A DNA stretch of 64,000 nucleotides from NCBI GenBank assembly GCA_032622095.1, contig CP136064.1, positions 127,027,605 to 127,091,604 on the forward strand, written 5' to 3'. Positions 47,202-58,520 of this stretch are shown here, in pieces; within the stretch, counting starts at the first letter, position 1, and every line of letters begins with the position of its first letter. This stretch comes from Siphonodentalium dalli. Its lineage: Eukaryota; Mollusca; Scaphopoda; Gadilida; Siphonodentaliidae. A program made the position numbers and the translations under genes. The notes beneath the pieces are model-generated. The model saw only the letters and a list, made by a program, of their open reading frames with translations. It was not told where the DNA came from and did no database searches.

Positions 47202-47309
47202 CGTATTGTTCTCGAACAGCTGATCTGTCCCGGTAAAGACACTCGAGGATACATCTCCCGCTAGTGCCAGTGTAGTATTACACATTTCTTCACAATTGTC
47301 TCCCACTAT
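47202..47309 (-). CDS. Candidate upstream exon of the GPCR (108 bp, phase 0-0)
   Basis: On the minus strand the acceptor TAAACATTATTCCAG precedes 36 open codons that end at a GTGAGCAT donor; both boundaries are in phase 0. The GPCR main exon also begins in phase 0. The peptide has two N-glycosylation sequons (N-T-T and N-N-T at its end), two Cys and no hydrophobic run, as expected for the extracellular N-terminus of a receptor. It is not part of any repeat seen here. A signal-peptide or start exon would lie further upstream and was not found. Confidence 0.55.
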
Positions 47310-47408
47310 CTGGAATAATGTTTAATACCGAAATATAAGTAGTATCGTAGTGCGATATTCACAATGATATTTAATTAACATATAGAAAAGACAATGGTCT
47401 GCATGTTC

Positions 47409-47639
47409 TCAAAGGGACATATTTCTTTCGATATTTTGTTTAACTCGTTTATCCGTTTCCCAAAACATTTCCCACTTCATGCACTTGATATCGGTGAATG
47501 AATCTTTTATAATTAAATGTTTTGCCCATGGTATCATGAATTCAACTTGAATATGCCGATCACTCAGTGGGGGGTCCGGGAAGATGTAACCTATTTTTGG
47601 CGTCACGTGGGTGTCGCGTGCCGTGATTCGTGACGTCAT
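47409..47639 (-). CDS. Hypothetical 76-residue open frame
   Basis: Begins ATGACGTCACG and is mixed in composition: Arg/Thr/His near the start, then a Trp- and Lys-rich middle. No family recognised. It overlaps the promoter-like words at 47.6 kb. Could be an exon, an eroded transposon gene, or chance. Confidence 0.2.
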   Translation of the reverse strand: MTSRITARDTHVTPKIGYIFPDPPLSDRHIQVEFMIPWAKHLIIKDSFTDIKCMKWEMFWETDKRVKQNIERNMSL

Positions 47640-47660
47640 TGTTCCAAAATGGCGGCGGCA
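47600..47660. promoter_or_regulatory. Promoter-like cluster of CRE, E-box and YY1 motifs
   Basis: CACGTG at 47604-47609, TGACGTCA at 47631-47638 and AAAATGGCGGCGGC at 47646-47659 lie within 60 bp, in a locally GC-rich patch. Known roles: CREB/ATF site, bHLH E-box, YY1 site typical just inside transcripts. Whether it drives anything is inference; the short frame at 47651 stops after 14 codons. Confidence 0.3.
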
Positions 47661-47699
47661 AGTAGCCTAGGCCGTAGACAATTTTTCGGTTGACAATCA

Positions 47700-47945
47700 C
47701 CATGGCAAGTGAATCTTGACCCCTTCAGCAGAAGGAACAAGAAGCGAGAGCAATTTAAATATATTCCTGGATCCTATTTTTTGGAAATTAATTACATTTG
47801 GTTCAAAATGTCGCATACAGACATCTCGTATAGACGGTATAGCGAAATTACAGCCCCCAAACGCATACTTTTCCGAAAATCGGTTGCCATGTCAGTTTGG
47901 TGGTATCTGCCCAAAAGTTTTGGAAGATTTGTAGACCACGGATGA
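47700..47945. repeat. Old dispersed repeat, copy 1
   Basis: Shares with 49590-49830 the order ATATTCCTGGATC, GAA..TTA..ATTTG.TTCAAAATGTCGCA, ACACATC/ACAGACATC, CAAACGCATA, TTTCC.AAAT, GGTTG.TATGG.., TCTGCCCAAA/TCTACCCAAA. The identity is too low and the frames too broken to call a gene. Confidence 0.45.
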
Positions 47946-48028
47946 TCACCCATATATTATGAGATGACACGTGGTCTGACCCAGCATTAAATTAGCGCAT
48001 ACATTGCTATAAAATGATATAAAAGTCA

Positions 48029-48130
48029 GGGGGGGGGTTGGAAAAAATTTACCGGATACAAGGACCGGGTGGGTGGGTGTCCCCGAGCCCGGAATGCAGA
48101 TTTTTTCTGATGTCATGCAATTTTTTTCCA
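48029..48130. mobile_element. Isolated end of the G-rich hAT-type family
   Basis: CAGGGGGGGGGTTGGAAAAA, then TTTACCGG, GGACCGGGTGGGTGGGTGTC and CCCGAGCCCGGAA match the left terminus of the element at 33652. No matching right end was found within 1 kb, so this is a remnant. Confidence 0.5.
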
Positions 48131-48393
48131 AAATCATTTCTAAGACAAATTACAGCTTCAAAATGAATTGAAACAATCATATTCATATAGTAGTGTATGC
48201 TATAGCCTTATAAAGTGAGGGGGCTCTATATTGAATTTTTTTCCCCACAATTTCTCGCTTTAACAGTTGAAACCATGGGTGGGTCCGGTTTTGGTCGAGG
48301 AAAAAAATTGCAATGAACAAAAATCCATTCTCATCTTTTCTCATAGTTCATCATGGCTATTTTTTTAACTTATTATACATAGAGGATACCTGC

Positions 48394-48511
48394 GTGTTTT
48401 GAGTGAATACCGGAAGTATCTCATGAGTGGTCACAGTGAGGCCACGAGTGATGATTCCAGTATCTCACTGTGACCACGAATGAGGTAATTCCGGTATTCA
48501 CTCAAAACACG
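48394..48511. repeat. 118-bp near-perfect palindrome
   Basis: The left arm 48394-48440 (CGTGTTTTGAGTGAATACCGG...GTGGTCACAGTGAG) and right arm 48464-48511 pair over about 47 bases with few mismatches; the loop is 23 nt. Probably a palindromic MITE; no clear target duplication. Confidence 0.75.
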
Positions 48512-49580
48512 AAGGTTTTCTTTTTATTATATGCGCAATTTACTAAAATAGATCGAGGAATTAATTCCAAATCAAACTGATCCGATTCACATCGGCAATA
48601 CAATTTCTGCACAACAGAGAGACCATGTGGTTCAGCTAGTACTTTTAAATAAATACCGGTAATGTATGACCCATTAGATTGATTTGCTGTCAAAAAGCCG
48701 AAAAACCGTTGGCCTCATTTGTTTATATTATTTAATGATATCAGTCAAGATATTGAATAAACGATAAATACAGTGACCATGTGGTCGAAGTACATGGTCG
48801 ATGTCGATACATGACTGCAGTGACTTAAGTCACACAATAACGTGTTGTTCACTGATTGGAGCATTAAAAGGCTCCAGAGTCAATCTCAGAGCGTCTAATT
48901 TTCACAATTTTCCGGGGGAGGCCCCCTGACCCCTCCCGTACACTCCCCCTCATGCCTTCGGGAGGTGCCATCTCCTGCTGGGATACAACTCGCCTCGACA
49001 TTTTGTAGGAGAGTTACTCGCCACTCACCCAAAATTATTCCTCATTGCTCACCAGTGATTTCCCACATGGAGAGGACTGGAACTGTGTTTATTTAATCAA
49101 ATTGGTGGTGTTTTTACTTTACACCATGCACATATTTTAACCTATTGCTAATAAGGGACACAACTATTCTGTTAAAGTGGGTATTTTACCTTTATAACCA
49201 TAAATATTTGGGTTTTAAAAGGTTTTGTCACTGGTTTTGTTGGCATATTTTTCAGCCATGTGTTGTTCAGCTTTGTTTGTTAAATTGTTGTGGGTGTACT
49301 TGATCAGCGTTCTCTCAGTTCCGGCGCAGACACAATGAGATACCCTTATCCTGCCAACAATACATTATTTAGTAGAATTTACAAGATTTTCATCAATTTT
49401 GGGGGTGAGAATCCCAGACCTGGGTTGAAAAAACTTACGGTCCCGGGTGGGTGTCCCAGACCTGGGTGGGAAAAACTTACGCTCCTAAAAGTAAGCATTT
49501 TAACGTTAGAAAACGAGGGTATGGCGGCCATTTGAATGGCACCATCTGTCGGTGATGGCTGATTTTCGAGCAAGGCTAGT
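48512..49580. other. Intergenic, with G/C-rich repeat scraps
   Basis: TTTTCCGGGGGAGGCCCCC near 48910 resembles TTTCCCCGGGGGAGGCCCCC at 8310 and 11665. Near 49400-49490 two GACCTGGGT..GAAAAAACTTACG phrases repeat. No gene seen. Confidence 0.4.
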
Positions 49581-49589
49581 TCCAGATAT

Positions 49590-49840
49590 TGGCAAAATAT
49601 TCCTGGATCATTTAACTTCGAAAATCATTTATATTTGATTCAAAATGTCGCAAACACATCGTCATATATATAGCATAAGTACAGCGCTCAAACGCATAAA
49701 TTTCCAAAATAGGTTGATATGGCAACCGGTCGCAATTGATGTTATCTACCCAAATTTTCTAGAAGATTGTAGAGCGGACAAACTCAAAAAGCTGACTAGA
49801 AGTAGGAGTTTAAGTCCATCGGCACCACACACGGGCTTGT
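49590..49840. repeat. Old dispersed repeat, copy 2
   Basis: Partner of 47700-47945 (see there). Preceded by ATGGCGGCCATTTG at about 49520, as copy 1 is preceded by AAAATGGCGGCGG, so the YY1-like patch may belong to the repeat itself. Confidence 0.45.
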
Positions 49841-49899
49841 GATACATCATTTTGGAGGTCATGACATTGTGCACCGGATAGGACCCTGTGTGAAATATA

Positions 49900-51010
49900 C
49901 AAATAATGCAAAAGATGATTTTGAGAGGTTTAAGCGGTAAAAATCAGCAAAAATAGCTATTTTTACAAAAGCGGCTAAGAGCGACACAACTGTAGAGAAA
50001 CACGATTTTTTACGCCAAGATATTGTATTCTACATACTTCTATACTTCTAATATGATAGTGCTCGATTTCGTTGAAAGTTATCAAGATTTCTGAGATTTT
50101 TTGTAAAAATACACAAAAAAACCGCAAATTTTCAATTTTTTTTGGCCCACTTAATCAGCAATAGTTCAATATTTTTTAACCTGCGATCTTCAATAAAGTG
50201 TAGAACACTGCGGAGATATATTCCGCATATGACAACATATGTTGTTTATGTCAACCTATTCAATAAGTGATGTGTTATGTAAGATTGTTTCACCCCTCAC
50301 ATTCAGCAAAAAGTCACTGTTTTTGGGGAAATTCGGCAGAACAAAATAAAAAATCAGAGTATTTGGGATGTCTTTCTTCTAAGATATAGCAGTCTACATA
50401 CCAAGTATGATAACGCCATGAATTCGTTGATATAGGTGGCAAAATGTCTGAGACTTATTGTGAAAATAGACAAAAACAAATGTTAATTTTCAATTTCTTT
50501 GCCCTCTTAATGGGTGATAATTCAATATTGCTTTGACGAGGGATCTCAGAAATACCCTGGAAATTTGTGGAAACCTTCACGGCATATGTTCATAGGCCAA
50601 TTATGTCATCCTTTGTCATAGGTGCAGTATTGTGTAAGATTGTGTCATCCCTCACCAAAAAAATCAGCAAATAAGTCAGGTTTTAGAACATTCGGCAGGA
50701 CGGAAGAACTGGGATTATACTGTGCTATGATATAGTATTGTACACACTTATACTCCTAGATATATACCCAATTTGAAGATTTTGTTGATATAGATGGCAA
50801 GATTTCTGAGATTCATGGTGAAAGTAGACCGAAAAATCGTACATTTTAAACGTTTTTGCCCCTCTGCTCTCTATATATATGGGTGATCATTTAATTTAGT
50901 TTTTGAACAAGGATCTAGGGAAAGATTTCAATAGTTGTCAAGACATATAGTATATATGAATGTTGATGCGTATTATCATCCACTGTCGTAGTTGCTGTGT
51001 TTGGTTACAT
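49900..51010. repeat. Diverged ~360-bp tandem repeat, three units
   Basis: GTGT(T)A(T)GTAAGATTG followed by TCA/CCCCTCAC at about 50275 and 50632, and CAGCAAA..AGTCA..TTTT, AGATATAG(C)A, TTGATATAG(G/A)TGGCAA and TTTCTGAGA in each unit, define a period near 358 bp. Units differ by about a quarter of positions. Non-coding. Confidence 0.65.
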
Positions 51011-51861
51011 TTATATACCCCTTACCCCATGCAATAATACAGTAAATCGCAAGATGAGACGAATACACGGAATATGACTATATATATATATACATCCAAG
51101 TAGTATACATATACCTTCTCAAGGTGAGACGATGACAAGTTATTTGAGTTGAAGAAAACGCAGCTTTGCATATGTTACCTTCGCCTGATAGCTTCACATG
51201 TATATATGTATATGTAAAGAGATGTTTCGCAAAATTTCCATGCACGAAATACTAACAAAGGCGAATCTTCAGAAATAACAATAAATAAAGAAGTGTATAA
51301 ACGCGTATGTAGCTGCCATCAAAACAAATTGAAATATCTCCATGGTTATTATGTGTAAAGTTATCAAACGTGCAGTGAAATATAAATACGGACAATGGAC
51401 ATCTTTCGCATAATGAACTACTATACCTATACAATTACGAGTAGCTTATAGTGTAGTCGAAATTTTTTCGTACGGTCTAAACACATTTTCACAGAAATGA
51501 CGACTGCGAGTCCATTTGGGAAAAAATAGTGCCGTTCATTGCGTTCAATCCAAGTGCCACACACAGTGTTGTGATACATGTATAGTTATGTTTGTACATG
51601 TATTTAATTGTGTTGTTTACATGTCAAATATTGTCACTTGTACACCAGATGAATGCTTGCAAAGCTCGCGTGCCCATATATACTTGGTTTCTCGAATCCG
51701 TAATCGTAACTACGGATATTGAAAATTGACAACTGATAGAAAGAACACATATTCTAGTGATGTACCTGTAGCACCCTATTCGTAATTCATATGTGCAGTA
51801 GGTTATTATGCGTTAGCTGTCAAGTGCCAGCACAGCAAATGATAACTTACGGCAGGCATGC
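51011..51861. other. Unassigned AT-rich sequence
   Basis: Short TA runs at 51078-51092. No transposon end, exon or structured element was recognised. Confidence 0.4.
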
Positions 51862-52624
51862 ATGGTAATGCATTGCGGTAAATACAACCCGAACCGAAAT
51901 GTTCCTAGAAAATTCAGTGAAAAACGAAAACAATTTGTAACACCAGATAGCTATGATGGCACAGGATCGTGGTTATATTACCAAGCAAATTTAGAAATTT
52001 GTGCCAAAATAAACGGATGGGAAATTGATGACAATGGCCTTAATCTATGCGCATCCTTGAGAGGATTGGCTCAAGGAATACTCGACGACCTACTCCCATG
52101 ACGAGAACAAGACTACAACGTTCTTGTTGCTGCGATAGAAGGCCGGTTTGCTGCCAAAATACCAGACTGACTTGTATATGGTACAATTGCGTGAACGACG
52201 ATAAAGGGCAGGAGAGAGCCTCCCTGAAATGGGACAGAGCATCCGACGTCTGGCCAATATGGCATATCATACTGCATCACATGAATTGAGAGACACCTTG
52301 GCAAAGGACAAATTAATTGGTGGGTTGTATGATCCAGATATATGGCTCAGGGTAAAACAAGCACGACCGGGCTCTCTTGGTGAGAGCGTAAGACATGCAG
52401 TTGAATTAGAGGCTTTTTCCAAGTCTGAAAAACATAGGGCTAAAGATTATGCTAGGGCAGTAAATGAAGCAGACCAAACACAAAGCAAAACTATAGAGTT
52501 TGAAGAACTTAAAAAGATAATATATGAACTGAAGCCCCAAACTGGTTCTAATGGGAAAACTCAGGATCAGAGACGTGGCGACAGGGGGGTTGGGGTGTTT
52601 CACTTTGGTCAAAATTTTCAGTAG
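51862..52624 (+). pseudogene. Gag fragment of a Ty3/gypsy element
   Basis: First frame (51862-52101): 'YDGTGSWLYYQANLEICAKI...W' and 'LCASLRGLAQGILDDL', the classic start of an invertebrate gypsy capsid. A frameshifted continuation (52229-52600) has 'GQSIRRLANMAY', 'LIGGLYDPDIWLRVKQARP' and 'HAVELEAF'. No protease or RT follows: the sequence runs straight into a TTGGAA repeat at 52625. Different family from the element at 54.6 kb. Confidence 0.7.
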
Positions 52625-53400
52625 TTGGAAATTTCATACCTGCCAAAACATTAGTTGGAAATTTCACACCAACAATAGGTTGAAAATATTCTTGTAGTTT
52701 ATTGGGGGGGGGGGGGGGGGGGCAATTAATTGTTTTTGGAACAATATTTGCATATTTTCCTATTTTTTGTCAAAATTTTGGACTGAAATGGTCATCAGTT
52801 GGAAATTTTCCAACCTCAGGGGGGTGACAGGTTGGAAATTTCCAACACTTGGAAATCTTGTGTCCTGGTCCCTCCCTAGTGGCCAGTCAAAAACTGCTGG
52901 TTAATTTAAGTAAACAATACTGTCATACATTTGGTCAACATTGTCATTGGAATTGTCATCAGTTGTAAATTTTCCAACCTAAGTAGGGTGTCAGGTTTGA
53001 AATTTCCAACTCTAGGAATGCTTGAGGCTAGTCTAGATGCTAGGATTTTGCGATTTTCTTGTTCAGATTACAAAATTTTCGCTCACCGGGCCGAACCATG
53101 GTCGGCCCAGTGTGTCATTGTCTCTCCCCCGTGGCCAATACAAAAATGCTAATAAGTTTGACAATATTTTACTGCATTTGGTAAAACTTGTGGACTGAAA
53201 TGGTCATCAGTTGGAGAATTCCCCAACCTGAGATGGAGTATCAAGTTTGAAATTTCGCACACTATAGGAAAGCTTCATTTGAGACCAGTCTGGATGCTAG
53301 GATTTGCGATTTTCTTGTTCAAATTTCCTCACACCCGGCCGAACAAGTATGGAGTTAGACCACTAGATGTTAGGATTTATGCAATGTTTCAGGTTATAAT
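52625..53400. repeat. TTGGAAATTTCCAA array, inverted orientation
   Basis: Units in the reverse sense of 33 kb: GTTGGAAATTTC, then G-run/ATTAATTGTTTTTGGA, then GGACTGAAATGGTCATCAGT, TTGGAAATTTTCCAACCT, GGTTGGAAATTTCCAACACT, TGAGGCTAGTCTAGATGCTA. Three units start near 52622, 52800 and 52985, with a fourth partial near 53210. A pure G run lies at about 52705-52722. Confidence 0.7.
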
Positions 53401-53749
53401 ATCTGAATGTTCATGAATTTTCTCATACCGGGAATATAGAACCATGGTTTATGAAGATATAGGATATTAGGCGTAAGCACTGGGGTGCAAGGGGTGAAAA
53501 TGGAATTATGCAAAACTTGTGTTCGGTCTGATTCTGACTCAATGGGGATGCATTTGGAATTTCCCAAGGTGGACAACCCCCCCCCCCCCCCCCAACGGAA
53601 ACCCTCTAGCCACGTCCCTGCTCAGGATAGCTCACAACCATCCCAGACACCACAGTCCATCATTGAGATGAAGGAGATAATACAAATGTTGACTGATGTG
53701 AAGATGAGTAATGTGGAGATTAAACAAAGAATGACAAATGTCCGATAGT
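53401..53749. other. Unassigned, with poly-C and an open frame
   Basis: A C run (53579-53593) is followed by a 50-codon open stretch ending at 53748 whose residues are polar and helical (IIEMKEIIQMLTDVK). It recalls the linker region of gypsy Gag but cannot be assigned. Confidence 0.3.
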
Positions 53750-54261
53750 ACATACGATAGTTATGTGTTGTTATATGTGTTCCTGGAATCTAGGATAAAC
53801 TTCCTTTCCCCAGTGATTGTAACTGCTAGGGTTAATTGTATAGATAAGCACAATACAAATTATATAGTGTAGAAACACACACGCATAATTAACAAGATCA
53901 TATTCTTAAGTGGCTATAACTGGTAGCAACCATTGTATAAGTTAGGGTGGATAAAGCCAATATCATTCTATAAGACAGTATAGTGATACACGTCATATCC
54001 AAGGGTATCATGGTATCGCGGACCTTATTTAGAGGCATGATACACCAGACGTTGGAATAACTACCCGTGCTCTGAAGCGGGAGTTTCACTTATCCGACAA
54101 CCTTGCTACTATACCAAAACCTCTGTTCTTCCGCCTATGTACTGTGCTTATCGAGAAAGACTTATACATATATAAAGTTATGAAGATCTATGAACTAGTT
54201 ATTGTTTAATGTTCCCGTTACGCGGCCAATCTACATCTAAACCCTAGACGATGCGGGACAA

Positions 54262-54287
54262 TGGTGCTCGTGATCTTGGAACCAGAA
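54262..54287 (+). other. Possible gypsy primer-binding site
   Basis: TGGTGCTCGTGATCTTGGAA follows ACA at a position where an LTR would end. It resembles the complement of a tRNA-His 3' end (TGGTGCCGTGA...) apart from one inserted base. A TATA-like CATATATAAAG lies about 90 bp upstream at 54168. Tentative. Confidence 0.25.
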
Positions 54288-54603
54288 CTTGTGTTTTCGT
54301 TCATACGTGAGTACTTACTATACCAACCAATACGTTTCTTTTGATCTAATAATTCAAATTAAATAAACACAATACCCAGCATTATGTTCTAGAGCAATTC
54401 TATAATGCCACAATTAGAATGTGCATGTGCCAACCCAACTCAAATTATTAATTTCTTATATACCTGCAATTTTGCCTTTTCTATTCCCAATTACTTTAGT
54501 AATTAAAATCAAGATGAATATGACACAAAGTCACCTTTCCCGTCCTTCCTTTTAGGATGACGTTAATTATAGTAGCGCCCAAATCGATGGAGAGATAGAG
54601 CGA

Positions 54604-55700
54604 ATGCGATCTATTTTGGATGAAACCCATGAAAATCACGAGGTACGAAACGCAAATGACAGCGTCGTACTAGATCGCATTTCCAAACAATTGGGTCATT
54701 TTAATAGTGCAATAGACCAACATTTGGACGCCACGTGCATTTCGTCAGCAATTCAAATGGCAACTGGTGTGACAAATGTTATCACACCTTTTTCGGGAGA
54801 CCCTAAATCTTTTCTTGAATGGACCAACGAATTATATCGTTATGGCCAAGCAATTGATGCGACTGATCAAACATTAATTAAATTTGCTCTGCAGACATGC
54901 AGAGGTTCAGTTTTCGAATATTTAACTCAGTTCACACAAGAACGCATAAATACCAATGGTGTGATCAGAAGTACATGGGCAGAAATCAAGCAGGAATTAA
55001 AAATTCGATATAGCGATGCAAAAGATAAAAGAGGTGCGCTCCTTAATTTTCAAGCAGCAAAACAAACACCAGAATAATCTGTACAATTTTTTTCTGATAG
55101 ATTACGATCATTAGCGATCGATGTGTATGTGTTAGTAAATATTCAACAAGAAGTCGCCCAATTACATATCAGAGAACAATTCATCACAGGATTAAAGAGT
55201 AAATTATTGAGAGATAAACTTTTGCGAGAAGACCCACAAACCTTAAATCAAGCAACTGACCTCGCTTTAAGAGAATATACTATTCAACACCGATTACAGT
55301 CTTATTATAGCCAGAATGATACGAATACTGATCGTAATTATCGATCATTTCATGATAATAATTATTCTAGTATGGAAGGCAATAAATTTCAAGCCCGGGA
55401 CACTGGTAGTAGATTTAATGCACCCGCCACATCAGAAAGACGATGGCCAAGGTATTTACAGGGTAGAAATTCATTTAGCTCATGTTATCGAATAATAATC
55501 AGCGCCCACGGATTGGATCATATTCTAAACAAAATAGATATGATAACACGCGAAGTTGGCCTTATGTTCAACATATACGACAATCACGAAATTCTGTGTT
55601 TAATCCACAGACCCAAGCATTTCAATAATTATGCCGATATTGTTGGAAATCTGGACATAATATCACATGGTGTCAAAGACGTTTGGATGAAATGAATAAA
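54604..55700 (+). pseudogene. Gypsy Gag (capsid and zinc knuckle), broken
   Basis: 54604-55077 encodes an N-terminal helix region and a capsid (TPFSGDPKSFLEWTNEL, TWAEIKQELKIRYSD). An in-frame TAA lies at 55075-55077. The same frame continues through 'FITGLKSKLLRDKLL' to about 55490, then shifts. In the shifted frame C-x2-C-x4-H-x4-C (55632-55673) is a perfect retroviral-type zinc knuckle that binds the element's RNA. Gag would form the particle; this copy cannot. Confidence 0.8.
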
Positions 55701-55930
55701 CATTATTTAAACTAAAACATTCCACCCAGAGCGGAGCATCTGAGTGGAATCGTGTAAAATGCAAGAATAATAAGCAAGCTAACGCTCCATCGTGGAATAA
55801 ATTGCATGTACACAGAAATAATGGGAGATAATTATGTTGCAATAAACCACCTAGAGATAGTATAAATAATGTTCACAGGCCGTTTCACCAAAGCTTACCA
55901 CTTATAAATAAAAATAAAATATCCGGACCT

Positions 55931-56821
55931 GTGAAAACAAGAGCTCCATACACGTCGCATAAGCCTTACGATCATAAACAAACACCACCGGTGATACAAA
56001 ACCAGAAAGATATTAAATCGAATTTATCAATTCCGGAATATCAAAATAATTCAAAGTTAATGAAAGGCATAAATGCACAAGTGGCATCATCGATATTGAT
56101 TACAATAGGCACACAAAAATATCGAGCCATACTGGATAGTGGAGCCGACATCAGTTTATGTTCGTTAAAAATTTATAACAATTTAAAATATAAACCGCAA
56201 ATGCAAGAAATGCAGTTTCATGCAACATCTGCCAGTGGGGATGCACTAACCATAAATGGTTTCATCATATTAAATTTCCACATTAATAAATTAAAGGTCT
56301 CACATAAATTCTATGTTTGTTCAAACATGCATCGATCTTTATTAATCGGCAGAGATTTTCTCAGTGCAAATGGCGCCAGATTATACTTCGACTGCCAAAT
56401 AATGAAATTTCGCGGAACAATCATTTCTCTTATACCAGATATCCACGTTGCAACCTTGATCAGAATGCAATCTGCCCACGTGCTTCCACCAAAGACAACG
56501 ATATTAGCGAAAGTGCGTATAATTGGAGGTAATAAATTGTTTGCCACGAAATTTCTGCAGGTGGAACCAATAGACAACGGGTTTATCGGTAGTGAACCGG
56601 GATTGACAGCCGAATATTATACTGCAAGCACTAACAGCGAGAGTATACCTGTACTAATAAGCAATTACACAGATAAGCATTTTAATTTGCGCCGCGGGTG
56701 TGCCATCGGCAGAGTTTCTGCGGTAACGTGCGTGGAAACACCTCATCAGAATAACAATGCAATAAAAGAAGAGATTAATCTAGATGATGTACAAGTTCCG
56801 ATTCATTTAGGGATGATTTAA
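55931..56821 (+). pseudogene. Gypsy protease region
   Basis: An open stretch of 296 codons. The active-site motif is ILDSGADISLC (Asp69-Ser-Gly) and the flap/C-terminal signature is LLIGRDFLSANGA. The aspartic protease would cut the polyprotein. The frame is lost between the zinc knuckle (55.67 kb) and this segment, and again at 56819 before RT, so it is an isolated piece of pol rather than a gene of its own. Confidence 0.8.
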
Positions 56822-56883
56822 TACCAATAATTAGAAATAATAGTGATATTTTCGCTACAAAATTAACCGAATTAGGATGTACC

Positions 56884-58275
56884 ATGGCTGTGACCATGAA
56901 GATTCCCACGGGAGACCACCCACCAATAAGGTTAATGCCTTATCGATGCCCATTGAAAAAGCGTGATATTCTTAGTGATAAAATTGATGAATTATTACAA
57001 ACAAAAATAATTTCACCAGCCCCAGCAAGCCAATGGTCATTTCCGTGTATGGTTCTAAGGAAAAAAGATTATTCATATCGATTTATAGCCGACCAACGCA
57101 GACTTAATGCTATCACAAAACCCACATGTTTCCCAATCGAACAAATCGAGGATATCTTAGCAGAGATGAAAGGAGTTAAATATATAACAGTTCTCGATTG
57201 TTGTTCTGCATATAATTGCATTCCAATACATCACGCGGATCGAAGTAAGGCAACTATAACTTGTTTTAGAGGGAATTTTTCGTTTAACCGCGCCTGCTTC
57301 GGTGCCATTGGAAGTTCTAGCGGCTTTCTTCAACTCATGAATCGCGTGTTGGAGGGGGTTAAAGGATGTCGCGCCTATGTCGACGAATTAATTTTGTACT
57401 CAGTTGATAAGATGTCCCATTTGAGGCTTATTCAAGAAGTATTTTATCGCCTTAGGAAGTTTAATGTGAAATTAAAGTTAAAGAAATGTTCATTCTTTAA
57501 AACTGAATGTTCATTTTTGGGGCATATCGTTGATCAACAAGGGGTTAGACCAGATGCTAATAAAGTGAAAGCAATTCAAAATTTAACACCGCCAACAAAT
57601 GTGAAACAAGTGAGAAGTGTTATAGGATCATTCTCGTGGTTCCGGAAATTTATTCCTAAATTTAGTGCAATTTGTGGACCTTTGGTAGACTTGACAAAGA
57701 AAAACACAAAATTTGAATGGACGGATGAATGTGATAAGGCATTTCAAAAATTGAAATCTGATTTAACAGAAGCCACATATCTTGCATATACAGATAAAAA
57801 TAAACCATTCATAATGTATACTGATGCCAGCGCGCATGCTATTGCAGCATTAATTACACAGTCACGTGACCCAGGTGACCCATGTATATCGAGATCAAAT
57901 ATGGAAAATCCTATAAATTTTATTTCAGCACGGCTGAATAAATATCAAATTCGTTCATGGAGTACATTAGAACGGGAATGCATTGCTATTTATTGGGCAA
58001 TAAAGAAACTTCAATTTTATATCAGCGGGTCTCCGTTAATTATAAAGACTGACCACAAGGTATTAACTAATATGTTATCTGCTCCCATGGACAATAAAAA
58101 TGTTGCACATTGGGCTGTGTGCATAGCTGCCTATAAACCGCAGATAATCCACATACCCGGCAAAGAGAATATATTTGCAGATTATTTATCACGACCGGAA
58201 AAGTTACAAACTGGTATATCAGAGGTACCAGAGCAATCGGATGTCACAGGACCTGAACGAGAAGTACCAATGGAT
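56884..58275 (+). pseudogene. Gypsy reverse transcriptase and RNase H, interrupted
   Basis: RT residues about 20-250: YRFIADQRRLNAIT, TVLDCCSAYN (first Asp, 105), FNRACFG where FxxLPFGL is usual, and Y-V-D-E (165-168) where Y-V-D-D is required. The second catalytic Asp of the pair is therefore lost. Connection, then RNase H: MYTDAS (Asp314), TLERE (Glu363), KTDH (Asp390), IHIPGKENIFADYLSR at the tether. The frame runs to residue ~464 and then into the poly-T of the inserted LINE. Confidence 0.85.
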
Positions 58276-58520
58276 TTTTTTTTTTATAATTTTTTATTTA
58301 GGTCACAAAATATAGCATATCAACTACAGTGTACATAAAAACATGTATAATTTATATAATAAGTATTAATCAGGTTCTTGTTAATTATATTAAGTTATCA
58401 ATCAATGGTATCAATTGGTATCAATTTTATTTCCTTATAATATGTGGTTGTCAACAGGAATGATGTTGAGATATGTAGGTGAAGTTTTTAGGGTTATTTG
58501 TGATAAATGATTGAAAATAA

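Noticed and set aside
53750-54261. A complete 5' LTR for the gypsy element
   Set aside because: The left edge cannot be fixed without the 3' LTR, which lies outside the window. Only the tentative primer-binding site is reported.
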